Positions 54,329 through 63,283 of a stretch of 64,000 bases of DNA are shown piece after piece. This DNA comes from Romboutsia hominis (GTDB taxonomy: Bacteria; Bacillota; Clostridia; Peptostreptococcales; Peptostreptococcaceae). The notes under the pieces are model-generated. The model was not told where the DNA came from. It was given only the letters and a program-made list of their open reading frames with translations, and made no database searches. The stretch spans positions 2,023,565 through 2,087,564 of the forward strand of contig NZ_LN650648.1 of NCBI RefSeq assembly GCF_900002575.1, read 5' to 3'. The first letter of the stretch is position 1; each line of letters begins with the position of its first letter. The position numbers and the translations under genes are program-made.

Positions 54329-55098
54329 CTAATATTTTCTATATAAATTTTTACGAAGTATATGTTTTTTTTACTCTTTTTTAATAGTGTAAATAAACAT
54401 TCTATAAATACATTTATATTTTTTTCTATATTTTTATCTTTATAAATTTCCTTTATACATTCTTCTATAAACTTTTCTATGTTAGATGCAGTATCTTTTC
54501 TAGTTAATAAAATATAATTTCCCTTATATTTAATTTTTTCGTATTTTGCATCATTACTAATAACTTCATTATCTAGTTCAAATCCAATTATATTTTCATT
54601 AAAAAGTATATTCTCATTATTAATATTATCTATTTTTAATATTAGATTTTTTTTATTTAAAAATTTTCCAAAGTGGTTATAATCATTTTGATTAAAATAT
54701 ATAATATCCTTTTCTATATATACATTTTCAAATTTTTCTTTTTCCTTATTAGAAAAGTTTTTCATTTGAGTTGTTACATCTATAGAGTGTTGTACTTCAT
54801 CCTTTAATTTTGTCAAATACTCTATTTTTTCTTCTAACAACTTTTTATGATTTTTAAATAATTCTATGTAACTACTTTCATCTTCCTTTTTTATAATATC
54901 TTTTATGTCTTTTATTGGTATTTCTAGTTGCTTTGCTACTAATATTATCTCAAGTAATTCTATTTCTCTTATTGTGTAATATCTGTATCCATTATCTTTT
55001 TTTAAACTTGGCTTTAATAGATCTATTTTATCGTAATATCTTAGTGTGTCATGACTTATGTTATACATTTTAGCCACTTGTCCTATAGTAAATATCAA
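54325..55098 (-). CDS. MerR-family transcriptional activator
   Basis: A 257-residue MerR protein: N-terminal winged helix (FTIGQVAKMYNISHDTLRYYDKIDLLKP; NGYRYYTIREIELLEII), a dimerisation coiled coil (about 75-115), and a C-terminal ligand-type domain of about 130 residues, as in BmrR/TipA-like drug sensors. TTG 55098 is the chosen start after GGAGGAGATTATT. The earlier TTG 55113 overlaps the ribosome site. Adjacent MATE gene and the 19-bp-spacer promoter suggest that it activates drug efflux. Confidence 0.87.
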   Translation of the reverse strand: MIFTIGQVAKMYNISHDTLRYYDKIDLLKPSLKKDNGYRYYTIREIELLEIILVAKQLEIPIKDIKDIIKKEDESSYIELFKNHKKLLEEKIEYLTKLKDEVQHSIDVTTQMKNFSNKEKEKFENVYIEKDIIYFNQNDYNHFGKFLNKKNLILKIDNINNENILFNENIIGFELDNEVISNDAKYEKIKYKGNYILLTRKDTASNIEKFIEECIKEIYKDKNIEKNINVFIECLFTLLKKSKKNIYFVKIYIENIR

Positions 55099-55192
55099 AA
55101 TAATCTCCTCCAAAACTTTCCTTTATTATTAATTTATTTTATCACACATCTAACTATATTATTTTAATATAGTTTTTTACTTTATATAAAAT

Positions 55193-55220
55193 AAAAAGGC
55201 TGATTTTAGTCAGCCTTTTT
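55193..55220 (-). terminator. terminator of the DUF975 gene ending at 55225
   Basis: Stem AAAAAGGCTGA/TCAGCCTTTTT with a 6-base loop and T-rich tail on both strands. Confidence 0.8.
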
Positions 55221-55224
55221 ATTT

Positions 55225-55932
55225 TTAAATTGATACTTTATTAAAATTATTATCTAAATCTATATAAAAGTTAGTAATAGTTAATTGTATATATGGCCCT
55301 AACCATAAGTATCCTATACCTAAAGTAATAATACATAAAAGTGCCCATCCTATAAAACTTAGGTTAATAACAAATAAATTCCATTTATTGCCTTTCATCA
55401 TTTTTATACTAAGTTTTATTGAATCAATTAAACCAAGTTCTTCTTTATCAACAAAGATATATGGTGTCATAGCTAAAGCTAATTCAAGTATAACAATAGG
55501 TATAGATAATACTACTCCAACTATTAATGCTCCTACTATCATACCAGTAGATACACTTTCACTAAAAACTATCATAGATGATGTGGCAAAAACTATTATA
55601 ATACCTAATACAATTCCTATAACAAACATTAAAGCAAATAATCCTAATGATTTTAATATTGATTTTTTAGATACTAATAAGTCATCAAACTTAGCTTTTC
55701 CATCAGTTTCGCTAAATCTTAAAAAGAAATTAGCAAATCCTACAGAAAACCATATTGCTAATCCAATTAAAAATATTGTACTAATTAAGTATATACCCAT
55801 TGAACTTGAAAATTCAGACATAAAAGAAAGAGCCATGGTTGCTATGGTATATACTAACATGACTAATACTGGGGTTTTCCAATTGCCTTTAAGTTGACTC
55901 TTAGAAAGTTGTTTTAATTCTACTCTAGTCAA
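55225..55932 (-). CDS. DUF975-family membrane protein (copy 1)
   Basis: A 235-residue protein with five or six membrane helices. The N-terminal tag VELKQLSKSQLKGNWKTPV and the C-terminal IKLSIKMMKGNKWNLFVINLSFIGW...LGIGYLWLGPY are the DUF975 signature. Start TTG 55932 after GGAGGG. The second copy lies at 57059-57772 on the same strand, with a cold-shock gene and a small membrane gene between. Function unknown. Confidence 0.85.
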   Translation of the reverse strand: MTRVELKQLSKSQLKGNWKTPVLVMLVYTIATMALSFMSEFSSSMGIYLISTIFLIGLAIWFSVGFANFFLRFSETDGKAKFDDLLVSKKSILKSLGLFALMFVIGIVLGIIIVFATSSMIVFSESVSTGMIVGALIVGVVLSIPIVILELALAMTPYIFVDKEELGLIDSIKLSIKMMKGNKWNLFVINLSFIGWALLCIITLGIGYLWLGPYIQLTITNFYIDLDNNFNKVSI

Positions 55933-56032
55933 AATCTCATCCCTCCTTAAACTTTTACTTACAATATATATATATTCAAATGTATGACCAATAGTTCTAA
56001 GATTTGCTAGTCTAAATTTAAAAAAATATAAT

Positions 56033-56058
56033 AAAAAATGACCTATAAATAGGTCATT
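56033..56058 (-). terminator. terminator between the DUF975 and small membrane genes
   Basis: Stem AAAATGACCTA/TAGGTCATTTT with a 4-base loop, with A and T runs on both sides. Probably ends the transcript of the 57-residue gene. Confidence 0.7.
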
Positions 56059-56189
56059 TTAATTTCATGTACAATTTTAAGTATATTACAAATACGTTTA
56101 GATATATCATTAACTAAATTAAATATGTTCGCGAAAAAATATGTTTCACTAAACATATAAAATAGAATAATATATTAACATTAATTATC

Positions 56190-56363
56190 CTAAATAGACT
56201 TGTTCTCTTTATTTTTTAGTAATTTATTAACCTTATATGCTTTATAAAAACAACCTATTGCCAATAAAATATTAATATTCGGAATCATTATATCAATTTT
56301 GATAATAGTAACTAATAAAATACCCATCAAAATACATATATTTCTCTTTATAGTTAAATTCAT
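56190..56363 (-). CDS. small membrane protein (57 residues)
   Basis: A short frame begins at ATG 56363, with AAGGGGGAT a few bases upstream, and ends at 56190. The product starts MNLTIKRNICILMGILLV and has two hydrophobic stretches (about 8-28 and 29-40), then a Lys/Asn-rich tail KVNKLLKNKENKSI. The strong ribosome site and membrane-like composition make it likely real. Family not recognised. A terminator lies about 130 bases downstream. Confidence 0.55.
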   Translation of the reverse strand: MNLTIKRNICILMGILLVTIIKIDIMIPNINILLAIGCFYKAYKVNKLLKNKENKSI

Positions 56364-56543
56364 AAATTATCCCCCTTAATGAAACTAAATACATACTTTA
56401 AATCAGATAACTATTGTTAATCTAATTATAACAGTACTTGTAATTTTTATAAATGTCCACTAAAACAGATGTTTTTTAACATATTATATAAACTAACTGT
56501 GTAAAAATTTATTTATATGTTTTTACTAATATTTAATTACAAT

Positions 56544-56570
56544 AAAAAAAGACACATAATGTGTCTTTTT
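56544..56570 (-). terminator. terminator of the cold-shock gene
   Basis: Stem AAAAAAAGACACA/TGTGTCTTTTT with a 3-base loop, just after the stop at 56588. Confidence 0.8.
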
Positions 56571-56587
56571 CCGAACATATATATATA

Positions 56588-56788
56588 TTATAATATAGTT
56601 ACATTCTCCGCTTGAGGACCTCTAGCACCTTTAACTATATTAAAGTTTACTTTTTGACCTTCTTCTAATGATTTAAACCCATCAGTTTGTATAGCTGTAA
56701 AATGTACGAATACATCATCTCCACCTTCTACTGATATAAAACCAAATCCTTTTTCATTGTTAAACCATTTTACTATTCCATTTATCAT
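56588..56788 (-). CDS. CspA-family cold-shock protein
   Basis: A 66-residue OB-fold RNA chaperone with RNP1 KGFGFISV (about 13-20) and RNP2 DVFVHF (about 25-30). It melts RNA structure. Start ATG after CAGGAG. The leader before it is long (about 80-90 bases) and carries two CGATAC copies (near 56840-56860), as expected for cold-regulated csp mRNAs. Flanked by two DUF975 genes. Confidence 0.96.
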   Translation of the reverse strand: MINGIVKWFNNEKGFGFISVEGGDDVFVHFTAIQTDGFKSLEEGQKVNFNIVKGARGPQAENVTIL

Positions 56789-57027
56789 TAAAAAATACTC
56801 CTGTGAACCTATTTCTAGGTCTCTCTTAATTTATTTGTGTATCGATTTTGTATCGCTACAAGTATTATTATAGCACATGCTATTAATAATAGATAGCTTT
56901 TTATTTTATTTTCTTTTAAATGCTTTCTATTTAACTTAAATTAACCTTGTTTAAATGTACTATTTTAAACGATTTGCAAGAATTTTTCATCATAATTATC
57001 AATATAAATTTATAAAAATTACAATAA

Positions 57028-57054
57028 AAAAGGAGCTTAAATTAAGCTCCTTTT
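57028..57054 (-). terminator. terminator of DUF975 copy 2
   Basis: Stem AAAAGGAGCTTA/TAAGCTCCTTTT with a 3-base loop, directly after the stop at 57059. Confidence 0.85.
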
Positions 57055-57058
57055 ACTT

Positions 57059-57772
57059 TTAATCTATATGTTTAGCGTTATATTCTTTATCTAGTTCTTT
57101 ATAGAAGTTAGCCATAGTTAAAGTAAAGTATGGTGATAACCATAAAAATCCTATTCCTAAAGTTAATATACTTAATATAGCCCATCCTATAAAGCTTAGC
57201 CATATAACGAATAATCTCCATTTATGACCTTTCATCATTTTTATACTAAGAGATATTGATTTAAATACTCCTACTTCTTCTTTATCTGCAAGTATAAATG
57301 GTACCATAGAAATTGCTAATTGAATTACTATTGATATTAACCATAATATAATACCTACAATTACCATTGGTGCTATAGCTTCAAATAAATCATTTGCATT
57401 TAATACACTTATTGTAAATCCACCTACAAAACTAAACATTAATACAATATATACTATTATTAATATTATACCTACTAATACAGAAAATCCTAAAGATTTA
57501 AAGAAAGTTTTATTTGATACTGATAAATCACTAAAATCAACGCTTTCATCTTCTATAAGGTTTAGAGATAATTTCGGATATGCTACAAAGAACCATGATT
57601 CTATAACTAAAGCAAGTATTATTCCAATTAATGATACAAATAAAGACTCGCTATTATCTAGATATGATACTAAAAACATTACTATTGAATAAGCTAACAT
57701 AGCTAATACTGGTACATTCCAATTACCCTTTAGTTGACTTTTAGAAAGTTCTTTTAACTCTTTCCTATTCAT
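57059..57772 (-). CDS. DUF975-family membrane protein (copy 2)
   Basis: A 237-residue paralogue of the DUF975 protein at 55225: the same ELKELSKSQLKGNWNVPVL start and SIKMMKGHKWRLFVIWLSFIGW...LGIGFLWLSPY end, with the middle helices more divergent. Start ATG after TGGAGG. Monocistronic with its own terminator. The duplication looks old, judging by middle-region divergence. Confidence 0.86.
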   Translation of the reverse strand: MNRKELKELSKSQLKGNWNVPVLAMLAYSIVMFLVSYLDNSESLFVSLIGIILALVIESWFFVAYPKLSLNLIEDESVDFSDLSVSNKTFFKSLGFSVLVGIILIIVYIVLMFSFVGGFTISVLNANDLFEAIAPMVIVGIILWLISIVIQLAISMVPFILADKEEVGVFKSISLSIKMMKGHKWRLFVIWLSFIGWAILSILTLGIGFLWLSPYFTLTMANFYKELDKEYNAKHID

Positions 57773-57917
57773 AAAAATTCCTCCAATGATTGTTACTTAA
57801 TGTCTATGAGTTTAATATACCCTATTATTTTTTATCTAAAACATTTATTGTTAAAAAATGGATTATTTAAATTTGTACTTTTTTTAAACTATAAATTATA
57901 AATAGTTTTTAAATAAA

Positions 57918-57942
57918 AAAGCTTAGGTTATACCTAAGCTTT
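57918..57942 (-). terminator. terminator of polC
   Basis: Stem AAAGCTTAGGT/ACCTAAGCTTT with a 3-base loop, just after the polC stop. Confidence 0.8.
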
Positions 57943-57965
57943 AATGTATTTTATTACTATTTTTT

Positions 57966-60900
57966 TTAAAATAAAGATAATTGGTTTTCGTCACTCATAT
58001 TATTAAGTGAACCGTGACTAGTTAATGTTTCTATAACGGTCTTAGAAATCTTGGTTCTCTTTCTTAAGTCTTCTTTAGAAATAAATTCTCCATTTTCTCT
58101 TTCTTTTTGTATATTTATTGCTGCATTTTCCCCAACCCCTTGTAGGGCTATCATTGGAGGAAGTAGCATCTTTTCTCCTGCAACTTGGAATTTACTTGCA
58201 TCTGATTTATATATATCAACTGGAAGTATTTTTATACCTCTTGCATACATTTCAAGTGCAACTTCAAGTACTGTAAGCATATTTTTTTCTTTAGTTGTTG
58301 CGTCATTTCCTAAACTTTCTATTTCATTTATTCTAGCTTTAATTGCAGGTAGTCCCTTAACTATTAAATCAGCATCAAAGTCTTCTGCCTTTGTTGTAAA
58401 GTAAGTTGCATAGAAAGCTTCTGGATAATGAACCTTACAGTATGCTAGTCTAAATGACATCATAACATATGCTACGGCATGTGCTTTAGGGAACATGTAC
58501 TTTATTTGTTTACATGACCATATATACCATTCTGGTACGTTGTTAGCTTCCATTAGCTCAACATGTTCAGGCTTTAATCCTCTACCTTTTCTAACATTTT
58601 CCATTATGGTGAATGCCATCTTTGGTGGAAGTCCTTTAAATATAAGGTAGTTCATTATATCGTCACGTGTTGATATAACATCTTTAAGTCCAACTATTTC
58701 CTTTTGAACAAGCTCTTGTGCATTGTTTAGCCAAACGTCAGTACCATGAGAAAGTCCTGATATACGTACTAGTTCTGCAAATGTTGTTGGTTTTGTATCA
58801 AGTAACATTTGTCTAACGAACTTTGTACCAAACTCAGGTATTGCAAGTGAACCTATAGGACAGTTAATTTCCTCTGGTGTTACTCCTAATGCATCTGTTG
58901 AAGTAAATAGTGACATTGTTTCTTTGTCATCTAAAGGTATTTCTGTTGCATCTATTCCTGTTATATCTTCTAACATTCTTATTATGGTCGGAACGTCGTG
59001 CCCAAGTATATCTAGCTTTAGTATTCTACCACTTATAGAGTGGTAGTCAAAGTGTGTTGTTATTACTCCACAACTTGTATCATTGGCAGGATATTGTATT
59101 GGTGTAAAATCATATACATCCTTATAATGTGGTACAACCATAACTCCACCTGGATGCTGTCCTGATGTTCTTTTTACTCCTGTACACCCATTAGATAGTC
59201 TTACTACCTCTGCTGTTGGTACTTGTATATTATTTTCTTCTACATATTTTCTAGCATATCCAAAGGCTGTTTTTTCAGCTACTGTACCTATTGTACCTGC
59301 TCTATAAACATATCCTTCACCAAATAGTTCTTCTGTGTATTTGTGTATTACTGGTTGGTATTCTCCAGAGAAGTTAAGGTCTATATCTGGTTCTTTATCC
59401 CCTTCAAATCCAAGGAAAACTTCAAATGGTATATCATGTCCATCTTTTTTAAGCTTTCTTCCACACTTTGGGCAATCCTTGTCTGGTAAATCTACTCCAG
59501 AACCCCATTCACCTATTTCATAGAAATATGAGTATTTACAATCTTCATTTTCACATATATAGTGAGCTGGAAGTGGATTAACTTCTGTTATATCACTCAT
59601 TGTCGCTGCTACTGATGAACCAACTGAACCTCTTGAACCAACTAAGTATCCATCTCTTAATGACTTTGTAACCAGCTTTTGGGCGATAATATACATTACG
59701 GCATATCCATTTTTTATTATAGAGTTTAGCTCTCTATCAAGTCTATTTTGAACAACTTCTGGAAGTGGATCTCCATATATTCTTTTTGCCTTGTTGTAGC
59801 ACATTTCTCTAAGTTCTACATCTGAACCTTCTATTTCTGGAGGATATGTTCCATCAGGTATTGGTAGTATATTTTCTACCATATCAGCTATTTTATTGGT
59901 ATTAGTAACTACAACTTCATAAGCTAGCTCTTCTCCTAAGTAACTAAACTCCCTTAGCATTTCATCTGTTGTTCTAAAATGAAGATATGTTTCTTCTTCA
60001 TCTACTTTAAATCCTTGAGAGTATTTAAGTATTGTTCTAAGAACAGCTTCGTGTTCATCTAAGAAGTGAACATCTCCTGTAGCTACTGGTATTTTTCCAA
60101 ATTTATGTGCTACCTCTACCATTTTTCTATTTAAATCTCTTAGTTCTTCTTCATCTTCTACTTCACCTTTGTGAATCATAAATTTATTATTATCTATTGG
60201 CATTATTTCTATATAATCATATAATTCTATAATTTTTGCCATTTCTTCATCATCAACATTTTTCTTTACTGCTTGATATACCTGTCCATTTTCACAAGCA
60301 GAACCTATTATAAGTCCTTCTCTATGTTCTTGTAAGAAGCTTTTTAGTATTCTTGGTGCTCTGTAAAAATGATTAACATGGGCATCTGATACTATTTTGT
60401 ATAGATTTTTAAGCCCTGTGTAGTCTTTTGCAAGTAAAGTTATATGATTAGTTCCTAGCTTTGTATAATCAACTTTACCTAATATTTCATTTACTTCTTT
60501 TAAGGTATTTGCACCTTTTTTTACTAGCATATCTAAAAACTTTTGAAATATTAAAGCAGTAGCTCTTGCATCATCTACAGCTCTATGGTGATTTAAAAGT
60601 GGTACACCTAGTGCTTTTGCTACTACATTTAATCTATGCCTTTTTAAATCTGGAAGTAATATTCTAGCTAGTGTAAGTGTATCTATACTTTTATTATTAA
60701 ATTCTATATTTTGTTGTCTACATTTTTCTCTTATAAATCCAATATCAAATTCTGCATTGTGAGCAACTAGCACACTATCTCCTATAAACTCCATAAATTT
60801 AGGTAGTATTTCTTCTATTGTTGGTTTATCTTTTACCATATCATTAGTTATACCTGTTAGTTCTTGGATTTTATATGATATATCTTTTTGTGGGTTTATA

Positions 60901-62264
60901 AGTTCACTAAAATTGTCTACTATTTCAAAGTTTTCTATTTTAACTGCACCTATTTCAGTTATTTTATCATTAGTATTAGAAAACCCTGTTGTTTCTATAT
61001 CAAATACCACAAAGCTTTGTGATAGTTCTTTATCATTAGCATCTTCTATTATATCTTTTGAGTCTTCTACTAAATATCCTTCTACACCATATAATACTTT
61101 TATATCATTAGCCTTAGCTGCACCCATAGCCTCTGGGAAAGCTTGAACCACTCCATGGTCAGTTATTGCTATTGCTTTGTGTCCCCATTTTGCAGCTCTT
61201 TCTATAAGCTTTTTAGTAGAACAAAGTGCATCCATTGATGACATTTGAGTATGTGCATGAAGTTCAACTCTTTTATTTTCAGATAAATCTTTTTTCTCTT
61301 CTTTTTCTTCTTTTCTTATACCACTTATAGTCATTGTAAGTTCTCTTTGGTAAGTGTCATACATAACATCACCTTTTATTTTTACATGTGAACCTTTTTT
61401 AACATTATCAATGACTTTATCTTTATTAGTATCGTTTAAGAATAATTTACAGCTTACAGAACTTGTGTAATCTGTAATAGATGCTATAAATAATATTTTA
61501 CCATTTCTAAGTTCTTTAATTTCTATATCAAATATATCACCAACTACTGCTACTGTACCTGACTCTTGGTTAAGAGATTCTATTTTTTCTACCATAGCAT
61601 GTACATTTTCACCATATATTAGATGTTCATCAAATTCAGGTCTTATAACATAAGCCTCTTCTTCATCTTCTTTAGGTTCATTAGTTGCTTGTATTTCTAA
61701 ATCTTTAATCTTATCTTCTATTATTTTATCGCTTTTTCTTAATATTCTTTCAATGTTTACATCTTCATCTATAGCCCTTTCCATGACTATATTAATATCT
61801 ATTCCTAACTCCTCACTTAACACACTTTTTAATACATATACTACATTTTGTTTTATAAGTCTTTCATAAAATATTCCTTTTGGAATTTTTATTTTTAGTA
61901 AATCATCTATACACATATACTCAACTTGCCTATACCATCCTGCTATAGATGGGCAAAGTCTTTTTAAAATATATAATATATTTACCCAGTACATTTTTAT
62001 AATGTCTTTATTAGCTTTTCTATCAAGCCCTGTATATCTTATTTTTATTTTTATATCTTTAAAGTAGTCTAGCTTATTGTGCAAGTCTTCCTTTAACATA
62101 TCAAGTACTTCATAGGATATTATAGATTTTGAGTTTAAATAAAAATATACTATTTTGTCTTCTTTAAAGTAAGTTACTTTGTTTATATAAACTTCTTTTA
62201 GTTGTTTTTTTAATATATTATTGTTTATTTCTAGTTTATCTAAGTATTCACTAACAGTTTCCAT
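57966..62264 (-). CDS. polC: DNA polymerase III, PolC type
   Basis: A 1432-residue Gram-positive replicative polymerase. Order of parts: an N-terminal region (1-230), an OB fold (about 235-320), the first PHP part (HAHTQMSSMDALCS near 334), an inserted DEDDh proofreading exonuclease (FDIETTGFSN near 417; HHRAVDDARA near 557), the second PHP part, a zinc finger (CENEDCK and CPKCGRK, about 910-945), the palm with EPDIDLNFSG (near 960), and the C-terminal beta-binding and duplex-binding region ending in QLSLF, a probable clamp-binding peptide. Start ATG after AAGGGAGG. In Bacillus it is followed by rimP; here 7.6 kb of other genes intervene. Confidence 0.98.
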   Translation of the reverse strand: METVSEYLDKLEINNNILKKQLKEVYINKVTYFKEDKIVYFYLNSKSIISYEVLDMLKEDLHNKLDYFKDIKIKIRYTGLDRKANKDIIKMYWVNILYILKRLCPSIAGWYRQVEYMCIDDLLKIKIPKGIFYERLIKQNVVYVLKSVLSEELGIDINIVMERAIDEDVNIERILRKSDKIIEDKIKDLEIQATNEPKEDEEEAYVIRPEFDEHLIYGENVHAMVEKIESLNQESGTVAVVGDIFDIEIKELRNGKILFIASITDYTSSVSCKLFLNDTNKDKVIDNVKKGSHVKIKGDVMYDTYQRELTMTISGIRKEEKEEKKDLSENKRVELHAHTQMSSMDALCSTKKLIERAAKWGHKAIAITDHGVVQAFPEAMGAAKANDIKVLYGVEGYLVEDSKDIIEDANDKELSQSFVVFDIETTGFSNTNDKITEIGAVKIENFEIVDNFSELINPQKDISYKIQELTGITNDMVKDKPTIEEILPKFMEFIGDSVLVAHNAEFDIGFIREKCRQQNIEFNNKSIDTLTLARILLPDLKRHRLNVVAKALGVPLLNHHRAVDDARATALIFQKFLDMLVKKGANTLKEVNEILGKVDYTKLGTNHITLLAKDYTGLKNLYKIVSDAHVNHFYRAPRILKSFLQEHREGLIIGSACENGQVYQAVKKNVDDEEMAKIIELYDYIEIMPIDNNKFMIHKGEVEDEEELRDLNRKMVEVAHKFGKIPVATGDVHFLDEHEAVLRTILKYSQGFKVDEEETYLHFRTTDEMLREFSYLGEELAYEVVVTNTNKIADMVENILPIPDGTYPPEIEGSDVELREMCYNKAKRIYGDPLPEVVQNRLDRELNSIIKNGYAVMYIIAQKLVTKSLRDGYLVGSRGSVGSSVAATMSDITEVNPLPAHYICENEDCKYSYFYEIGEWGSGVDLPDKDCPKCGRKLKKDGHDIPFEVFLGFEGDKEPDIDLNFSGEYQPVIHKYTEELFGEGYVYRAGTIGTVAEKTAFGYARKYVEENNIQVPTAEVVRLSNGCTGVKRTSGQHPGGVMVVPHYKDVYDFTPIQYPANDTSCGVITTHFDYHSISGRILKLDILGHDVPTIIRMLEDITGIDATEIPLDDKETMSLFTSTDALGVTPEEINCPIGSLAIPEFGTKFVRQMLLDTKPTTFAELVRISGLSHGTDVWLNNAQELVQKEIVGLKDVISTRDDIMNYLIFKGLPPKMAFTIMENVRKGRGLKPEHVELMEANNVPEWYIWSCKQIKYMFPKAHAVAYVMMSFRLAYCKVHYPEAFYATYFTTKAEDFDADLIVKGLPAIKARINEIESLGNDATTKEKNMLTVLEVALEMYARGIKILPVDIYKSDASKFQVAGEKMLLPPMIALQGVGENAAINIQKERENGEFISKEDLRKRTKISKTVIETLTSHGSLNNMSDENQLSLF

Positions 62265-62425
62265 AGTATCCTCCCTTCAAAACTTAGTAATATATTATAT
62301 CACAGTTTTTAAGTTTTAGAGTTATCTATATTTATACCCATATATACTATTTTAATTTGGATTAGCTACAAATTGCACCTATTTTAATATTATATTAAAA
62401 GACTATATAATTAGGCGGTGTTAAT

Positions 62426-63097
62426 ATGGCTACCTTTAACGAAAATAATTATAGAAAAATAACAACTTATTATAAAACATTAGGCGAAAAAAAATTATTT
62501 AAATCTTCTTTAAGTAGTCTAAACCTAAACAAAAGAGTATTTTTATTTTATTTTAAATATAAAAATATTCCTATATGTGCCTTACCTAGACTAAGATCAA
62601 TACTTGCTTCTAGACATAGCTTTTTATCTTTTTGCTATAATTTTTTTAACTTTGTAAACTCAAATGGTGTTTGTGTTGAAATTAGCGAAGATTCTATATC
62701 TCTAATTGCTAAGTTTGTTGTATCTCACGAGATTGGTCATATTGTAGATAAAAATATATATAAATCTAAGGAACAATACAGCGCTATAATATATTCAATA
62801 ATAGATAAAATAATAGAATACGATATAGACGTTAGTAATAACAATATCCATAAAGAAAATATTCCTGATGATTTAGAAAAAAACCTTATTGCTTTAAAGA
62901 AAAATCTTATTAATCGAGAAGTTACAGCTTGGAATAATGCTAAATCTATGGTAAACATTAAAAATAGCCATGAAGAGTTTATATTTAACAAGGTAAAAGA
63001 GTATGCACTTGCTACTTATAACTTTGGAAATCTTAAAAGTGTTGTAAGAGAACATAATATAGATACTATTTTACGATATACAAAAAAAGTTGCATAG
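62426..63097 (+). CDS. HEIGH-motif putative zinc metalloprotease
   Basis: A 223-residue protein with no signal peptide. VVSHEIGHIVD (about 98-108) is an HExxH zinc motif, and NREVTAWNNA (about 172-181) could give the third ligand Glu. The surrounding sequence does not match a family I can name. The layout (a basic N-terminal part, zinc helix, then a helical tail) loosely recalls ImmA/IrrE-type proteases. Start ATG after GGCGGTG. Divergent from polC, with a terminator behind it. No regulator gene adjoins it, so the target is unknown. Confidence 0.68.
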   Translation: MATFNENNYRKITTYYKTLGEKKLFKSSLSSLNLNKRVFLFYFKYKNIPICALPRLRSILASRHSFLSFCYNFFNFVNSNGVCVEISEDSISLIAKFVVSHEIGHIVDKNIYKSKEQYSAIIYSIIDKIIEYDIDVSNNNIHKENIPDDLEKNLIALKKNLINREVTAWNNAKSMVNIKNSHEEFIFNKVKEYALATYNFGNLKSVVREHNIDTILRYTKKVA

Positions 63098-63126
63098 CTT
63101 TACATACTCTTATATTTTTTAAATTA

Positions 63127-63160
63127 AAAATGTCTCAAAATAATAATTTTGAGACATTTT
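63127..63160. terminator. bidirectional terminator
   Basis: 14-base arms AAAATGTCTCAAAA/TTTTGAGACATTTT with a 6-base loop. Can serve the rightward HEIGH gene and the leftward RsiV-like transcript. Confidence 0.8.
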
Positions 63161-63184
63161 CCCTAAATATTAAAATATATTAAT

Positions 63185-63267
63185 TATTTTGACATTATTA
63201 TGTACATAGATATTATAAGCCCTATACATCCAGTACAAAACATTATGTCAATAACCTTTTTATTCAT
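63185..63267 (-). pseudogene. possible small membrane ORF with one-base frameshift
   Basis: From ATG 63267 the frame reads MNKKVIDIMF and then stops after 14 residues. Restoring one T at the short T run (63238-63240) would give MNKKVIDIMFCTGCIGLIIS continuing YIIMSK-like to 63185, a typical small membrane peptide. GGGGAG precedes it closely, 16 bases after the RsiV-like stop. It could be a broken gene, a sequencing error or chance. Confidence 0.25.
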
Positions 63268-63283
63268 TCTCCCCTATTTCCCC

